A stretch of DNA of 64,000 nt from Gautieria morchelliformis. Its lineage: Eukaryota > Basidiomycota > Agaricomycetes > Gomphales > Gomphaceae. The DNA lies in contig WHVA01000043.1 in assembly GCA_015179125.1 (NCBI GenBank), positions 124,001-188,000 of the forward strand. Reading direction: 5' to 3'. Position 1 is the first letter of the stretch; the number at the start of each line of letters is the position of its first letter. The notes beneath the pieces were generated by a model. The model saw nothing but the letters and a program-made list of their open reading frames with translations, did no database searches and was not told the DNA's origin. The translations under genes were made by a program, and so were the position numbers. Positions 21,981 through 33,991 of the stretch are shown here, piece after piece.

Positions 21981-22401
21981 GCTTGCGCTAGTGCCAGTGC
22001 TGTCAGCGCATGCGTGCGCTGGTGCACGTCGCAGTCAGCGCACTCTTGTGCTGGTACCGCCGCTGTCAGCGCAGCGTGTGCTGGTGCACGTCGCTGTCAG
22101 CGCAGGCTTGCGCTGGTACCGGCGCTGTCAGCGCAGGCGTGCACTGGTACCCAGCGCTATCAGCGCAGGCGTGCGCTGGTACCCAGCGCTGTCAGCGCAG
22201 GCGTGTGCTGGTACCCGGCGCTGTCAGTGCAGGCATGCGCTGGTACCTGGTGGTGTCAGTGCAGGCGTGCGCTGGTACCCGGCGCTGTCAGCGCAGCGTG
22301 CGCTGGTGCACGTTGCTGTCAGTGCAGCTTTGCGCTGGTACCAGCGCTGTCAGTGCAGGCGTGCGCTGGTACTCGGCGCTGTCAGCGCATGCTTGCGCTG
22401 G
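21981..22401 (+). repeat. 31-bp minisatellite, right block (about 13 units)
   Basis: Same unit and same direction as the block at 18518-18939, but dominated by C-type units (GCAGGCGTGCGCTGGTACCC) in the middle. It begins with a half unit at the LINE-3 junction. Unit composition differs from the left block, so the two parts were already distinct regions of one array or have evolved apart since the insertion. Confidence 0.9.
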
Positions 22402-22823
22402 TGTTAAGTGTTGGTAGCTTTTATAAGTAATGGAATTTGAGTTTGAGCCTATAACTCGAGGTTCTAAAGCTGAAGGTGATGAATAAATGAGAATAATCCA
22501 GGAGAGCTTATGACTCGAAGCTGGCAAGGAAAAAGGGCGTACAATCATATTTTATTTGTGTATATAGTCCAAGTATTTAAGCAGTGGGAAATAGGGGTGA
22601 ATAACAGGGGAATATGATGGTACTAGGAGTTAGGGTCAAAATATGATGTCAATAATGATGCAGTACACTTCTATATGGCTAATCATTAGCTCAATGATGA
22701 TAGGGCTGAATGTATGATAGAATAAGTGATGTCAAACTCACTGACAGGATGACTACGCGACTTGATAATTATAATAGACTCGTTTGTTCCTTGATGAGAA
22801 GATAGTATAGGATCGTTCTAACA
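22402..22823. repeat. Possible solo LTR (422 bp)
   Basis: A stretch from TGTTAAGTG to TTCTAACA with TGTTA/TAACA ends, AT-rich, non-coding. No target duplication (GCTGG on the left, ATCTC on the right), so the call is tentative. Confidence 0.25.
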
Positions 22824-23083
22824 ATCTCCTTATCTAGGCAAGGCCACTGAGGCTCAGAGTCCCTCCCATCATCTTCATTTGCCCAGGCGAGGATGTAGAG
22901 CAGTGAGTGACAGGGCGATGCGGAGAATGGCTAGCTCCAGCGCAGTCATCGACTCTTTTTTTTCCCTCTTTACTCAACTAAGACCTTATCTATGTGGCCT
23001 AACTCAAGGGTCGGCATTACCAGTGTCCATCTAGTCGAAAATAGTTCTATGATGCGTTCACAACAAGCTCAGATGCTTGCTGC
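22824..23083. other. No recognised feature
   Basis: A 260-bp stretch between the possible solo LTR and LTR D. I see no gene or repeat in it. Confidence 0.4.
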
Positions 23084-23890
23084 TGTCATGACGCGTTTAT
23101 TTCCCATACTCAGATGCTCAGTTCTCCCATTTTCTCACTCCGCCTTTGCGTTTGTTCCGATCGCCATTGTCATGTTCGGCAACCGATTCTCGATGTTCAC
23201 GCCAATTACCATCGCCACGCCGTCAAACGCACGATTGACGTCTTTGGACTGACTTGGCAGTCATGGCTGGGTCTACCACCTCCTCTGCTCGACCCTCTTC
23301 CGATGGTGTTCTGGTAATTGGATTGTCATGACCTGTGTATTTCTTGCACCTTGTTATCCCCATTTCCCCTTTCGCTACTCCTCCCCAGTGTTCACTCGGC
23401 TTCGCCCTCCACCTCGACCCTTCCTCCTCTATGTCGCCTCTGTTCACCCTTCCTCGCATTTCGCTGAACAACCATTCGCTGCTCGCATCATTCGCCAGCA
23501 GGGACACCATCAAATCACAATCGACATCCCTATCCGGCATGATGGCTCATCAGTAACTCCATCAGCTTCTCGATCCAACCCCCTTTTGGTGTTCATATGA
23601 GCAGGGTGCGTTCGCGGGACGTCCTACCCGTGGGTCGTGTGGGATCAACCCAGTAGATGAAGAACCCATGCAGGGCAGTGTATATGCTGGCCCCAAGACA
23701 TGATTTCATACACAGGTGTCTTTGCCACCTTCACCCTCCGTCGTTTCATGTCTCCCTCTTCTCTCATTCTATTGTATGTTTATTTCATCTATGTTGTATC
23801 ATGACTGCGCACCCCTATCCAACCCTGACTCGTAACGGCCTCTTTCCTATTCGTGGATACCTTACGAGCATTCGATATAAGTAGTTTACA
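23084..23890 (+). repeat. LTR family D, truncated copy
   Basis: It starts TGTCATGACGCGTTTATT and matches the LTRs at 27982-29256, 55926-57727 and 60663-61692. It stops at AGTTTACA, where the full copies continue TTCGCATG, and LINE-2 begins. The end was therefore removed or displaced by the LINE insertion. Confidence 0.8.
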
Positions 23891-24021
23891 GGAATTTTCT
23901 CACGCTTACCACCACCACCAAAATACCCAAAATCGCATTCCCTACGCACACGCTTGCTAAACTGCATGCCAGTGCATCGCTGACTAAACCGAGCTTCCCT
24001 GAAAAAGAAGCCGTTAAAACG

Positions 24022-25795
24022 ATGCCACAAAGCGTCGAACCCCAGGCGCCTGCCACGTCACAAGCTCGCACAAGGGCAGGCGCCACACAACAAGCCAGCA
24101 ACAAAACTAGGTCAGATTTGTTGTTGGAGCCAAACATGTCGGTCAGAACCAGAGAGCAAGCGAGGCAGTTCCTAGACAAACACGGGTACTACACGAAGGA
24201 TGATCCATTTTCAACAGAACAGCCAAGTTATGCTCTGTTAACATTTGCACACAACGTTAGCGGCAAAACCCTGCAGGAGGGAGTTCGGGCGGTGGCCATT
24301 CTAATGATGGAGGATGCCACGAGAGCAGCGGGAGCAGCAGTCTCACGACACATTGCAAAGCACATTGAAACGACCCTGGCCAAGCTGGAAGCAGCCGCTA
24401 ACAGGGCCAAAGGGGCGGCTGAGGTGGCAGAAGAAGCAACAGAAGGAGCCAGAAATGTCATAGAACATTTGAACAGCATGGAAGGACAGAGGGAACGGCA
24501 AGGGGAAAGCAACACAAGAGGGACGACATACGCAGCCGCATTGAAAGGTAATGTCCACTTGTCACACTTAAACAACCTACCTGGCAAAAGCGAAAATGAA
24601 AGCGAGACAAATACTGATCGACGGAGACATGTCACGAGAACAGGACGAGCTAAGCAAGTTAACGGAACAGGAACTGGTAGCGAAAGCTAACGAAGCAATA
24701 AGCAACCTCGAGCCGGACCCAAAAAGAATAGACATAAGCTTCGTGGGAGCCAAGAAGCTAGCGAATGGGGGAGTAGTGCTGGACATGGAAACAGAGGAGG
24801 TGGCGAAATGGGTGCAGATGAACAAGAGGTCGTTTTTGAGAAAATTCAGCGGGACGGCCACGATAAAAGAAAGAACGCTATCAGTAATAGTGGAGTACGT
24901 GCCGCTGAATCACTCACCCGATGCCATGGCAGAGATGAGAAAGATCGAGAGGGACTCTAAACTCCTCGACGGATCCCTGCTCTCAACCCGGTGGATAAAG
25001 CCCGTCCACAGGAGGACGGCAGGACAGAGATCGGCACACATTATTGCCAAGTTCACATCCACAGAAGCAGCAAATCAAAGCATAAGAGACGGGATAATAA
25101 TAGCAGGAAAGAGAACCTGGGCCAGGAGAATGAAAACAGAACCACGAAGGTGCCTAAAATGTCAGCGATACAACGCTCGGCACATGGCAGCAGAGTGCAG
25201 TGGCAGAGACACGTGTGGGACATGCGGAGAAGAGCACAGGACAGCTGAATGCCAGGAAGACGATCCAAGCAAATTCAAATGCATGAACTGCGACGCAAAA
25301 GGCCACGCGTCATGGGACAGGACATGCCCGGTATTCAAGTCAGAATGCGCAGCGGCAGAAAAGAGCGATCCAGAACACACGTACAAATTCTGTCCCAACG
25401 ATGACCCGTGGACATGGGAACAACACCAAGAGGCGGAGGAAACAGACGATGTGGGGGACCTCATAAAAAAACTCAGGGAACAGGAGGACAGGAGATGGAA
25501 AATGGCGGAAATGGAAAGAAGGATGGCGAGACAAGGGGACAGCAGAAGCAGGGAGAGGCCCCAAGCGGAACCAGATAACTCGCGGTATAGAGGAAGGATC
25601 GAAAGCAGAGGAAACACGCACGGGAGAGGAAGAGGTGTGAACCCAAGAGTCGGGCACATGGACCAAGGGTGGCAGGACAGAGAACAGGGCAAAGGGCGAC
25701 AAAGCAGACTGGATGACTATGGAATCGGGGTCAGCCGCAAGAGGACACAAACAGTACAGCAAGATGGAAATGACAACAACACGTGCCAAGGATGA
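24022..25795 (+). pseudogene. LINE-2 ORF1 with a frameshift
   Basis: The first frame (24022-24690) supplies the N-terminus missing from LINE-1: a low-complexity start, then a helical region with VRTREQARQFLDKHGYY and an Ala/Glu-rich coiled-coil-like stretch. The frame changes near 24596 and continues to 25795 with TRWIKPVHRRTAGQRSAH and three knuckles, CLKCQRYNARHMAAEC, CGTCGEEHRTAEC and CMNCDAKGHASWDRTC. The combined length would be near 590 residues. The ORF2 ATG follows at 25794, overlapping the TGA (ATGA), the same arrangement as in LINE-1. Confidence 0.8.
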
Positions 25796-27981
25796 ATGAA
25801 GAAAACCAACAAATGCGAAAATTGAGAATCAGACAACAGAGCATCAACAAATCGCTAACGGCAAGGCGGATGCTCACAACTTTTTATTACCTGTAGCTTC
25901 ACCCATTTTATTCTCAGATTATAGAAAAGAAGAGGACGAAAGTACATGTCAATCTTATTGTTGGGATATAAATAAATTTTCTTTTGTCCCTCCCCGAGCG
26001 GCGGCTCCACCGACCAGAACGCCGATGCCAATTTTTACGTCTCTTCTTATTTTTTCTACCCACTTTTAATATACACTATATCATTATAACTATTCATATA
26101 TATTACAAATATCTACACAACTACTATTACTCCATATGGTAGTCTAATACTCTCTCATTATAACTAGTCATACTAATACTCCTACTCATATCTGTTACAA
26201 GTATATCTCCAAGTATCTGTTACTCTATCTTGTAGTCTAATACTCTCTATATGTATATATATCTTCGAGATGTTTAAATATATACAGAATCATCTAATAA
26301 CATCTATTATTCTCCTTATAAATACTACTATATATTCCTATATGTTGTTATTAGTACTCTTATAGTATATATTATATACTCATATATGCTGTATTACATA
26401 ACCATTATGAATATCCTCCCAGCGGTAGAAATGCTAGCTAAGTGCTCACCTGAAAAATATGATGTCCTTGCAATCCAAGAACCATATATTGACTTCCTAG
26501 GCAATGCCAGAGCCATGCCAAACTGGTACTCGGTGTACCCCAGAACACACTTCCACAACAAAGAGACGCGAACGAGATCGATGATGCTGATAAGCAAAAG
26601 GATGGCGACGAGCGCATGGGGAGCAATCGATATGGGATCGCCAGATGTTACGGCAGTAAAGTTTAAAACCAACATGGGTGATGTCCTGATAGTCAATTCA
26701 TACGTGGACTGCGCCCATTCTAACAGTATAAGAGCCATACAGAAATATATGCAGCACAGAGCGGCAGAAGGGACCATGCAAGAAAGGGAGATAGAGGGCA
26801 TGGTGTGGCTCGGGGACTTCAATAGGCACCACCCAGTGTGGGACGAGCTGCGCAATGCACACCTATTCACCAGGGCAAATCTAGATGAGGTGCAAATACT
26901 CTTAGACGCAGTAGCAGATCACGGACTACACATGGCGCTACCTAAGGATGTACCCACGCTAAGATCGATGGCTACGGGGAATTACATGCGAATAGATAAT
27001 GTCTTTGCCTCGCCTTCAGTCATTGAAAACATGATTAGCTGCAGCACAGTGCCAGAAGATCTACCACCAAAAAGTGACCACCTGCCCGTAGACACCATGA
27101 TCGACGTATCCGTCAAGGCAAGCATGCAACCGCCGAAGCCCAATTACAGACAGGTGGATTGCAGGGAATACAGAAAGATGCTCGAAGCTGAGTTAAAAGA
27201 CAGGATTAGAGAGCCCGTACCACTCACTGCCCAACAGTTCCATCAAAGCTTACGAGAGTTGACAACGGCCATTCTGGATACCACAGAAGAACTAGTGCCA
27301 AAGAACAGACCGTCGGTATACATGAAGCGATGGTGGTCCCCGCAGCTGTCACGCACCAGAGCAGAGGCCAGGCGGCTCAGGAGATCATATGCGCGAAGAG
27401 ACGACCCGACACACGCAGCACACGAAGAACACAGAGCCGCTCGGAATCGCTACATGGAAGACATAGAGAGGTCAAAAAGAGAGCATTGGAAAGACTTCCT
27501 CGACGGTATAGATCAGAATACAATATGGGCAGCTCACAGATACGCCTCAGCGGATGCGGGTGACGGGGTCCAGACGTGGGTACCAACGCTAGTGACAAAA
27601 AAGGCAAACAGTGCAAAGCTGATAGCAGAGACGAACAAACAAAAATCAGAACTGCTCTTCGACACCTTTTTCCCAAAGCCAGGAGAAGCGGTTGAACAAA
27701 TACTGGAGGACTATGAGTACCCCCCTCTGGAGTTCGAGTATCAGCCAATCTCAGATGAGCAGATCAGGAGAGCCGTAGACAAGCTCAACCGGTTCAAGGC
27801 GCCAGGAGAAAATGGTATCCCCAATGAACTCATAAAGCAGTGTATTGATATCCTTCTACCGTACATAGGGCCTCTTTTCCGCGCAACTTTCGACCTCAAG
27901 GTATATCCGGCAGAGTGGAGGGATTCAATAACAAAGGTCCTCCGTAAACCAGGCAAGGCAGATTACACCGCCCCAGGTGCC
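25794..27981 (+). pseudogene. LINE-2 ORF2 fragment: endonuclease and start of RT
   Basis: ORF2 begins MNEENQQMRKLRIRQQSINK, matching LINE-1, is interrupted by an AT-rich insertion of about 530 bp, and resumes near 26405 with AVEMLAKCSPEKYDVLAIQ. The endonuclease motifs IQEPYIDF, WLGDFNRHHPVW and KSDHLPVD are intact. The RT start FKAPGENGIPNELIKQC is present. The frame is then lost at 27981 into the LTR, adding about a dozen foreign codons before a stop at 28020. The active-site box of RT is missing. Confidence 0.85.
25875..26405. other. AT-rich insertion inside LINE-2 ORF2
   Basis: About 530 bp, far more AT-rich than its surroundings, inserted between codons that are adjacent in LINE-1. It contains TACTCTCT/AGTCTAATACTCTC repeats and one GC cluster (CTCCCCGAGCGGCGGCTCC). 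No terminal repeats, clear target duplication or splice-like borders could be fixed by eye. Confidence 0.6.
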
Positions 27982-29256
27982 TGTCAAGATTGGTTTTTAG
28001 GCGTTAATATCGTGTATTAATGAACACAGCGAATGCCCGAATAACTTGTGCGAAGGGATATGCCATTCGGTGAATAAGTGAACCGATAAGTGTCCACGAA
28101 ACAAAGGGGTTGCCCGAACGGGGCTCGCCCTGTCTACAGTCGTAGCGGAACAGCTCGCAGTACTCGACGATGCAACGCGCAAGATACTGTGGAAGGGCTG
28201 TCTAAGTTTCGACAGTCCCTTCGCTGGCGAAGAGACTCCTGAGGAGCCCTTGGCCAACAGCGCAGAGAGTAGTTCGGAGGCTAGGGTAACGAAGATGAAG
28301 TATGAGAACTCACCAGTGATGCCTAAGTCCTTGGCTGGTCGAAGATAGAAATCTTCAGGGAAGGGCTTAAGACGATGATCACAGCAAGGTCAAGTTTGCA
28401 CAAGATGGACGACGTATGATAATTGAACTGGGGAATATACATGCGAATGTAAACTACTTATATCGAATGCTCGTACGGTATCAGCGAATAGGAAAGAGGC
28501 CGTCACAAGTCAGGGTTGGATAGGGGCGCGCAGTCATGATACAGCATAGATGAAATAAACATACAATAGAATGTGAGGAGAGGGGGAACATGAAACGATG
28601 GAGAGTAAAGGTGGCGAAGGCACTTATGGACAAAACCATGTCTTGGGACCCGCATACATGCTTCCCTGCACGGACTCTTGGTCTACTGGGTCGATTCCGC
28701 ACGACCTATGGAAGGGATGCCCTGCGAACACATTTTGACCATACGAACACCCAATGGGGTTGGATTAAGAAGACGATGGGGTTAATGATGAACCATCGTG
28801 CCGGGTGAATGGCATCGATCGTATTTGATGGCGTGCCTGCTGGCGAATGATGCGAGCAGCGACTAACCGTTCAGTGAAATGCAAGGAAGGGCGAACAGAG
28901 GTGACCTAGTGGGGGAGAGGTCGAGGTAGAGGGTGAAGCCGAGCGAACACCGAGGAGGAGTAGCGAAAGGGAAAACGGGGATACCAAGGTGTGGGAAATA
29001 CACTGGTCATGGAAATCCAACTATCAGAACACCATCAGGGGAGGGTCGAACAGCGGGGGTAGTAGACCCAGTGATGACTTGTCATGTCAGTCCAAAACCG
29101 TTGATCGTGCATTTTAACGGCGTGGCGGTGGTAGCGGGCGTGAATCAGCGAAGATCGGTTGCCGAACATGACAATAGCGATCGGAACGAACATGGAAATG
29201 GGGTGAGAAATGTCAGGACAGAGCACCTGAGTATGGGGAATAAACGCGTCATGACA
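27982..29256 (-). repeat. LTR family D, full length, reverse (1,275 bp)
   Basis: On the minus strand it runs from TGTCATGACGCG (29256) to CTTGACA (27982). The flanks GTGCC and GACAG do not match, unlike the copies at 55.9 and 60.7 kb. It joins LINE-2 on the left to Ty3 F on the right, which suggests recombination between two LTR copies and loss of sequence rather than a simple insertion. Confidence 0.8.
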
Positions 29257-31406
29257 GACAGGTCCAGTTCCTACTCCAGCACCACTCCAGAGGCGAGCAG
29301 CTTTCGCCTCGTTCCCTTTGCAAAACGCCACAGAGGACATCATCCCTTTCTCCTGCCTCGTCGCAATGTCTGCATCTTGGCCTACACCGTACCACCCGGT
29401 CCCTGAACACGCATCACTGCCTCTTTTCGACGTTCAAAGGCAGCTGACTCCAGGCAAACAGCACTTCTCCCCTCAGCGACCACTTTCAGCCAGCACTCCC
29501 ATATCTAGTCATAGGCCCAGTACCAATTCTTTACGCCGCTTATTCACCCCTAATTCGCCCAGCGGTAGCCCACAGAACCCTAGTACATTTCAAGAACCTT
29601 ATGTTATAGGGTCCCTCGGATTGCCGGTGCTTCAGGACTCCAATTACAATCGGCCTTCGCACGACCCCACCTGCCACCTGCTTCGCCTAGTCACACTCTG
29701 AACCCTTTTCTCGACGTGCACTACGCCCAGCGTCCCCTTAACCCCCAGCCTACATCTCCGCTCAATTCTAGGCACACCACCCCTGTACATGCAGAATATC
29801 GGGCTCACACACCCGCTTCGCACAATTCTTCATCTCATTCGCATCACTCACATACTTCTTCGCACTCTTCGCAGGCTCTTCGCAGTTTTCACCATTCAGT
29901 ACATAGCGACCATACTCGAGTCAGCTCTCAGCCTACTCCCCCTCGTGAGGCACCTTTGGCAGACCAGGGACATCACGCTGACCCTGCGCCTGAGCAACAT
30001 CTTGGCTATCCCGTCGCTGGCGTGCCCTATTATGATCAGAATGCTTTGCCTTTCGGCAGTGCCACGCCTCTATTCGCAGGGCAGCCTCACCCATTTGTGG
30101 GACAACCTCCCTTGTACCAACCTCCAGCCCAGATTCCTGCCCCACCTGGCGGGCCTGTGCCTCTTCCATTTGTGGGACAACCTCTCCCCTTCACGGGACA
30201 ACCTCCCCCACAACAGCACCCGGCCCAGATTCCTGCCCCACCTGGTGGACCTGCGCCTTTTCCATTTGCGGGACAACCTCACCCCTTCGTGGGACGACCT
30301 CCCCTGCAGCAACCTCCAGCACAGATTCCTGCCCCACCTGGAGGGCCTGCACCGCATCCTCCACCACCTCTCAGGCCACCATTTCCCCATTTCGGAGTGC
30401 CTCCAATCGGGCCCCCCGGACCTCCTGGCCCACCTCCGCCCTTTGGTGGAGGGCCTTGGCCACAACCGGGGTTCCCATGGAATCCCTAGGATCCCTTTCC
30501 TTTCGCCTACCCTCAGGCCGCCCCTGATGGTGACTCTGATGCTGCGAAACCTGACAAATTCACAGGGAAAGAGCCCCGCCTTCTCTGAACATTCATCGCT
30601 AGTTGTATTATGGTCTTCGACACCAAGCCCTGAAAGTTCCAGCAGGAGCGACAGCGAGTCTCTTACGCAGCATCCTACCTCAGCGACATTGCGTTGATTT
30701 GGTGGCAACATTTTCTCATCCAATTCCCAGAACCTCCCATTCAGAGCAACTGGCTTATCTTTGTCGACGAACTTAGTCGTCTTTTCGTCAGGCCGACATC
30801 ATCCAGGTATCTGAGCGAGCCATCCGCAGGCTCAAGATGCTCAACACCCATCGTGTCAATCGCCACATGACCACATTCACTGAGTTGTCCTCTTATGTCG
30901 AGTGGAACGATGCCGCCCTTTACAACACTTTCTACAACAGCCTCGCCGAGCGCATCAAAGACCACATGCTCTCCTACGAACCGCCCGAAGGCCTCGACGA
31001 TCTCAAACGTCAGGCCCTTCGCATTGACAATCACTACTCGGAGCGCCAAGGTGAAAAGCAGATTACAACCTCTATTTGTCCCCCTTCCTCTTCTGAACCT
31101 TCTTCTACGCCACGTGCTAATGCTCGACCCAGACCCTCTGCCGCAGCCAAGCCTGACGAACAGAAAGATCTTTCCGGCATCCTCAATGCTACCGGATGTC
31201 TGAATGAAGCCAAGAAAGAGCGACGAAAAACCAAAGGCCTTTGCCCTTATTGCGGCGAACCCCCCACACACCACGCAAAGGGGTGCCACTTTCAAGAGTC
31301 TGCCTCAACCACTGGCAGGGCTATCTTCACTCTCGAAGGCGACCCTCAGGTTGCTATTCTCGAAGAGGTTCCCGAAGATAGCGAAAGCTTTCCCGCGGAA
31401 GACTAA
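29257..31406 (+). pseudogene. Ty3 element F gag, frameshifted, with Pro-rich repeats
   Basis: The first part (29716-30489) is a Pro-rich frame with three tandem units of about 33 residues built on QIPAPPGGP and PFxGQP. From about 30520 the capsid-like domain is read across several frames: KPDKFTGKEPRLL, then RQRVSYAASYLSDIALIWW, then WNDAALYNTFYNSLAERIKD and RIDNHYSERQGEKQ. The last block, 30837-31406, includes a zinc knuckle CPYCGEPPTHHAKGC. At least two frame changes and one internal stop break it. The order is typical of Ty3 gag; the Pro-rich N-terminal extension is unusually long. Confidence 0.75.
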
Positions 31407-32541
31407 GCTCGCGATCCCTCTGTGGTGTTAAGAATGGATCATTTTACTCCTTCGAACAACGACTTTACCCACTCTGTACGAATCCCTGTATCTGTGCGCT
31501 TCGAATATCCTGTCCCCTTCATCTCTCCCCATCCATGTACACCTTCTCAGTCTCCGATGCCTTCCCCTCTCATCCTAGTTCTCAATATTCACTGCCCAAT
31601 TCTCGAACAATATCTCCTTCTCCTTGTTAGCACCTTAGCCACTACTTGTCTCGTTCACCGAACACGTAGATCTTCATCTCATTCAGTAAACTCCACTTCG
31701 ATAGATATTTTCACCACATAACACTCTTTAGTTACCTTCAACGCACATTCCGAAAACTCATCCCCGCTATCCTTTGGGTCACGCCCTGGACATGGCGATT
31801 GGACCACTCTATTACACCTTGGCCTTCCACCAGGTGTCGTTTCTTTCTTCGCCCTTTCCTATCCCGAATCTTCCTGTTTTCGCACAGACGTTCGACATGG
31901 CCGGCAAACTATTCGCTGTCCCAGCAAAAAACCCTACCGAGCATCACTCTACCGAGTCCTCCATATCACTACTCACTATTCGTCCCCGCTATCCTTGGGC
32001 CATGCCCCAAACATGGCGATTGGACCCAGCGATAGGCTCAGCTGCATGAGCGGGATTCTTCGAGAGAATTTCAAGTCAGGAGGCCAGCGAACAAACAAGT
32101 GTCACGTACTTTCAGACCCCCGCATACTGTCCTCCTCGACTCCAGGCTCCTTCGTAGCACCCCCCACTACCTCAGGTTCCCTCGATGGGCCTCGCGACGC
32201 TATCGGTTCTGACACTGCGTTCATCCCGGCATCAAGGAACTCTGGGCTAACTCAGAATCCCACACTCCCAAGCCACTCTTTCGCTTCCTTCGCCTCCCTC
32301 ACCAGTTCGTCAACTTCCGACGGACATTCGAAGTCGGGATCCGCGATCGCTTCGACACGCAATATGGCACGCAGCTCAGCCTGTGATGGGGTGGTCAGCG
32401 AAGTCCTTGATAAGGGAGCTCTCTTACCTGGAGCTCTTCAGCCTCAGCAGCCCACTGCTCCACCTCTTCGTGCAAGGCTCCCCGAAGGTCAGGACGAACC
32501 TTCAGCTTGTGTTTTGGAACCCGTTGAACTAAACGTAAAAC
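31407..32541 (+). pseudogene. Remnant after F gag, probably pol start (uncertain)
   Basis: By position this should be the protease and start of pol of Ty3 F, but I could not recognise a protease or RT motif in any frame. It contains two imperfect direct copies of a segment around ATGGCGATTGGACC, about 220 bp apart (near 31766 and 31988). It ends at the LTR of element E. Confidence 0.35.
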
Positions 32542-33966
32542 TGTGGTGTTAAACACAATTATAAAGTTCAATCAGAGATTTGACTTTACAAGCACACGCA
32601 AGCTTCGAAACTATTTTAACGGAGAACCCAATTAAGAAATTATACTCCAGTGAACAATCAGAATCAGTATTGGTACAGGAAGTGTAGCAATAGAGATTTA
32701 ACTGAACACGTGTAGTTCTTAGATTGTGCAATACTTTGTGAGGTCAAAGAATGTTATTAGGCGTCCAAGGGTCCAGATACTTTAAGGGGGAAAGCTACCT
32801 AGAGTCTTAGGACCGCGGGTCGAGTGAATTAAAGACAACAATAATCCCCAAGATGTTGAAAGATAGTTCTGCGCTTGAACTCTTCCTCAGTTCAAGTATG
32901 TCACTATTCTTGTGGCTTTTCTGGTTTTCCAACTCAACAAATGTAGGATATTAACTCACTTACCCTGAGTTAGGTTAATATCTGCAGTGCGTTGATTGAT
33001 CAAGAAAGATCAATTACTCAAAAGGCTATTATCCCACTTAACTCAGAGTTAAGTTAATAAACTATTGTGTGAATTGAATAACTAATAACCAAGTCTATTA
33101 GATCATTGCTCAGAGTGGCGTCTAATGGTACAGGATTACTAATCAGTTACTCTTAGTAATGTTGCTGTTCGCAGCGCGATTATTCAGAGCCTGCTGCAAT
33201 TAAAATAGAGCACTCTTGTACTTCTCAGAGCCAATCAGAGTTGCTGCAATCTTAGACTGTAGCCAATTCAGTGAGCCAGTACTTCAGTACAAGGCTGTGT
33301 TGAAGTCACACTTCAGTTACTCAAGGTATGAGTGGTTTGGGTGAAAGATGATTGATTGCTTCACTGCTAAAACTGCAGGCTATTTATACTGCATCTATCT
33401 AGCTTATGTAACTACTGCCAGGAACCTTGTAGAGGCTTCTACTACTGTGAAGAACCTTGTGGAAGCTTAGAGAAGCTTCAGGAAAGGTTTGGAAACTATT
33501 GGAAGGCTGTGGAAGGTTCGATTGCTATATTGGGTTAAGGTCACAGCTCTGTGACAGTAAAGCTAAGAGTATGTAAGAAACTCCCACGCTCATGTGATTA
33601 TCATGTGACGAAGGAAAGTCATGTGACTTCAAGCTGGATTGAGGTCATGTGACTGTGTCATGTGATTGTGTCATGTGATTGTCAGGTGACCGTAGATAAT
33701 CAAGTGACTTTGAGGTCAGGTGATTGTCAGGTGATTGTCAGGTGACTGTGGATAATCAGGTGACTTTGAGCTGTTTTTGAGGTCATGTGATAGTCATGTG
33801 ACCGTGGGGATTCTTAGCTAAACTATCAAGAGATTGTTGTATTGTGGACCCAATGTGAGTGTAGCATAGAAATATTAATACAACCTTTCTTGAGGACATT
33901 TGAAACTAATTAACTACCTAGTAAATGTTCATAAATAGGTAGCTACTTTGTGGACGATCCCTAACA
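32542..33966 (-). repeat. 3' LTR of element E (1,425 bp) with E-box array
   Basis: On the minus strand it runs from TGTTAGGG (33966) to CACCACA (32542). A purine tract, GAAAGGGGGG, lies just before it. Positions 33590-33800 hold about 14 copies of CATGTGA or CAGGTGA in one direction, about 170-380 nt into the LTR, in U3. Confidence 0.75.
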
Positions 33967-33991
33967 CTATCCCCCCTTTCAAATGTTCGCT

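Larger units (their letters stand above)
23891..27981 (+). mobile_element. LINE-2, same family as LINE-1, 3' truncated
   Basis: It has the longest 5' end of the three LINEs, with about 130 bp before the ORF1 ATG at 24022. ORF1 and ORF2 match LINE-1 along their length. It is cut within RT at 27981 by an LTR D in reverse direction, so RNase H and the tail are missing. ORF1 has a frameshift and ORF2 is split by an AT-rich insertion. Confidence 0.85.

Noticed and set aside
18518..22401. CRISPR-like regular repeats
   Set aside because: There are no unique spacers; the units are contiguous and the host is eukaryotic.
29789..30697. 302-codon ORF
   Set aside because: It overlaps the Pro-rich gag frame in another phase and has no recognisable domain.
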